In this document: positions 5,101 through 5,202 of the stretch, in pieces
Position numbering within the stretch: position 1 is the stretch's first letter
Layout: the number at the start of each line of letters is the position of its first letter
Assembly (NCBI GenBank): GCA_013152075.1
Contig: JAADHD010000252.1
Coordinates: 1-5,202, forward strand
DNA length: 5,202 nucleotides
Direction: 5' to 3'
From: Verrucomicrobiota bacterium
GTDB lineage: Bacteria; Verrucomicrobiota; Verrucomicrobiia; Verrucomicrobiales; DEV007
The notes under the pieces: model-generated
Databases searched by the model: none
Told to the model about the DNA's origin: nothing
The model's input: the letters and a program-made list of their open reading frames with translations, nothing else
Translations under genes and position numbers: made by a program

Positions 5101-5202
5101 GTAGAAACAGGAAATACGAAATCCGAACCGCCACCACAGAAGAAGAGCGGGAGGCGATCTATCGGTTTCGATTTGATGTGTTCGGTCGTGAATTGGGACT
5201 TC
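5097..5202 (+). CDS. N-terminus of a probable GNAT/acyl-homoserine-lactone-synthase-fold acyltransferase (3' end outside window)
   Basis: The ATG at 5097 overlaps the methyltransferase TGA stop by four bases (ATGA), and the frame stays open to the window end (35 codons visible). The start reads MSRNRKYEIRTATTEEEREA and continues IYRFRFDVFGRELGL. The pattern IRxAxTxEEREAIYRxRxxVFxxELG resembles the first strand and helix of GNAT-fold acyltransferases of the N-acyl amino acid synthase/AHL-synthase type. That fold assignment rests on 35 residues and is tentative. Coupling to the methyltransferase suggests joint acylation and methylation of one product. Confidence 0.6.
   Translation, partial: MSRNRKYEIRTATTEEEREAIYRFRFDVFGRELGL

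Overview
The window looks like an accessory or variable region of a bacterial chromosome, most likely from the Planctomycetota-Verrucomicrobiota-Lentisphaerota group and probably a marine verrucomicrobium. That placement is inferred from three things: a secreted formylglycine sulfatase, a secreted coiled-coil protein with a C-terminal beta-type domain of a kind I associate with those phyla, and start codons without clear Shine-Dalgarno sequences. No ribosomal or other marker gene fixes the taxonomy.

Layout. Bases 2-640 (+) are the C-terminal part of a trypsin-like serine protease whose start lies outside the window. Bases 641-1267 are non-coding and hold the most unusual structure here: two near-identical 146-bp tandem repeats (145 of 146 bases match) plus the first 21 bases of a third. 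Each copy begins with the exact 3' end of a bacterial tRNA-Ser gene (aatcccaccctctccgcca). In both full units this is followed at once by a perfect 17-bp inverted repeat that looks like a bidirectional terminator. The leftmost core extends further into the tRNA T-loop, so 799-820 looks like the attachment-site scar of an element integrated at a tRNA-Ser gene. Bases 1268-2341 (+) encode a secreted coiled-coil protein of unknown function. Bases 2342-2605 hold GC-rich palindromes and a shortened, diverged copy of the repeat (2539-2600), so the secreted-protein gene is bracketed by direct repeat copies like a cassette. Bases 2606-3970 (-) encode an exported sulfatase resembling arylsulfatase B with all recognisable catalytic residues. 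Bases 3971-4281 are the divergent intergenic region. Bases 4282-5100 (+) encode a class I SAM-dependent methyltransferase, joined by an ATGA stop/start overlap to the beginning of a GNAT-like acyltransferase (5097 to the window end).

How the genes relate. The sulfatase probably desulfates a sulfated polysaccharide or glycosaminoglycan outside the cytoplasm. The methyltransferase and acyltransferase are translationally coupled and probably act on the same small molecule or pathway, which the window does not identify. The protease and the coiled-coil protein show no functional link to the others. The repeat array, not shared metabolism, seems to explain why these genes lie together. No CRISPR array, complete tRNA, rRNA, transposase or integrase gene is visible.
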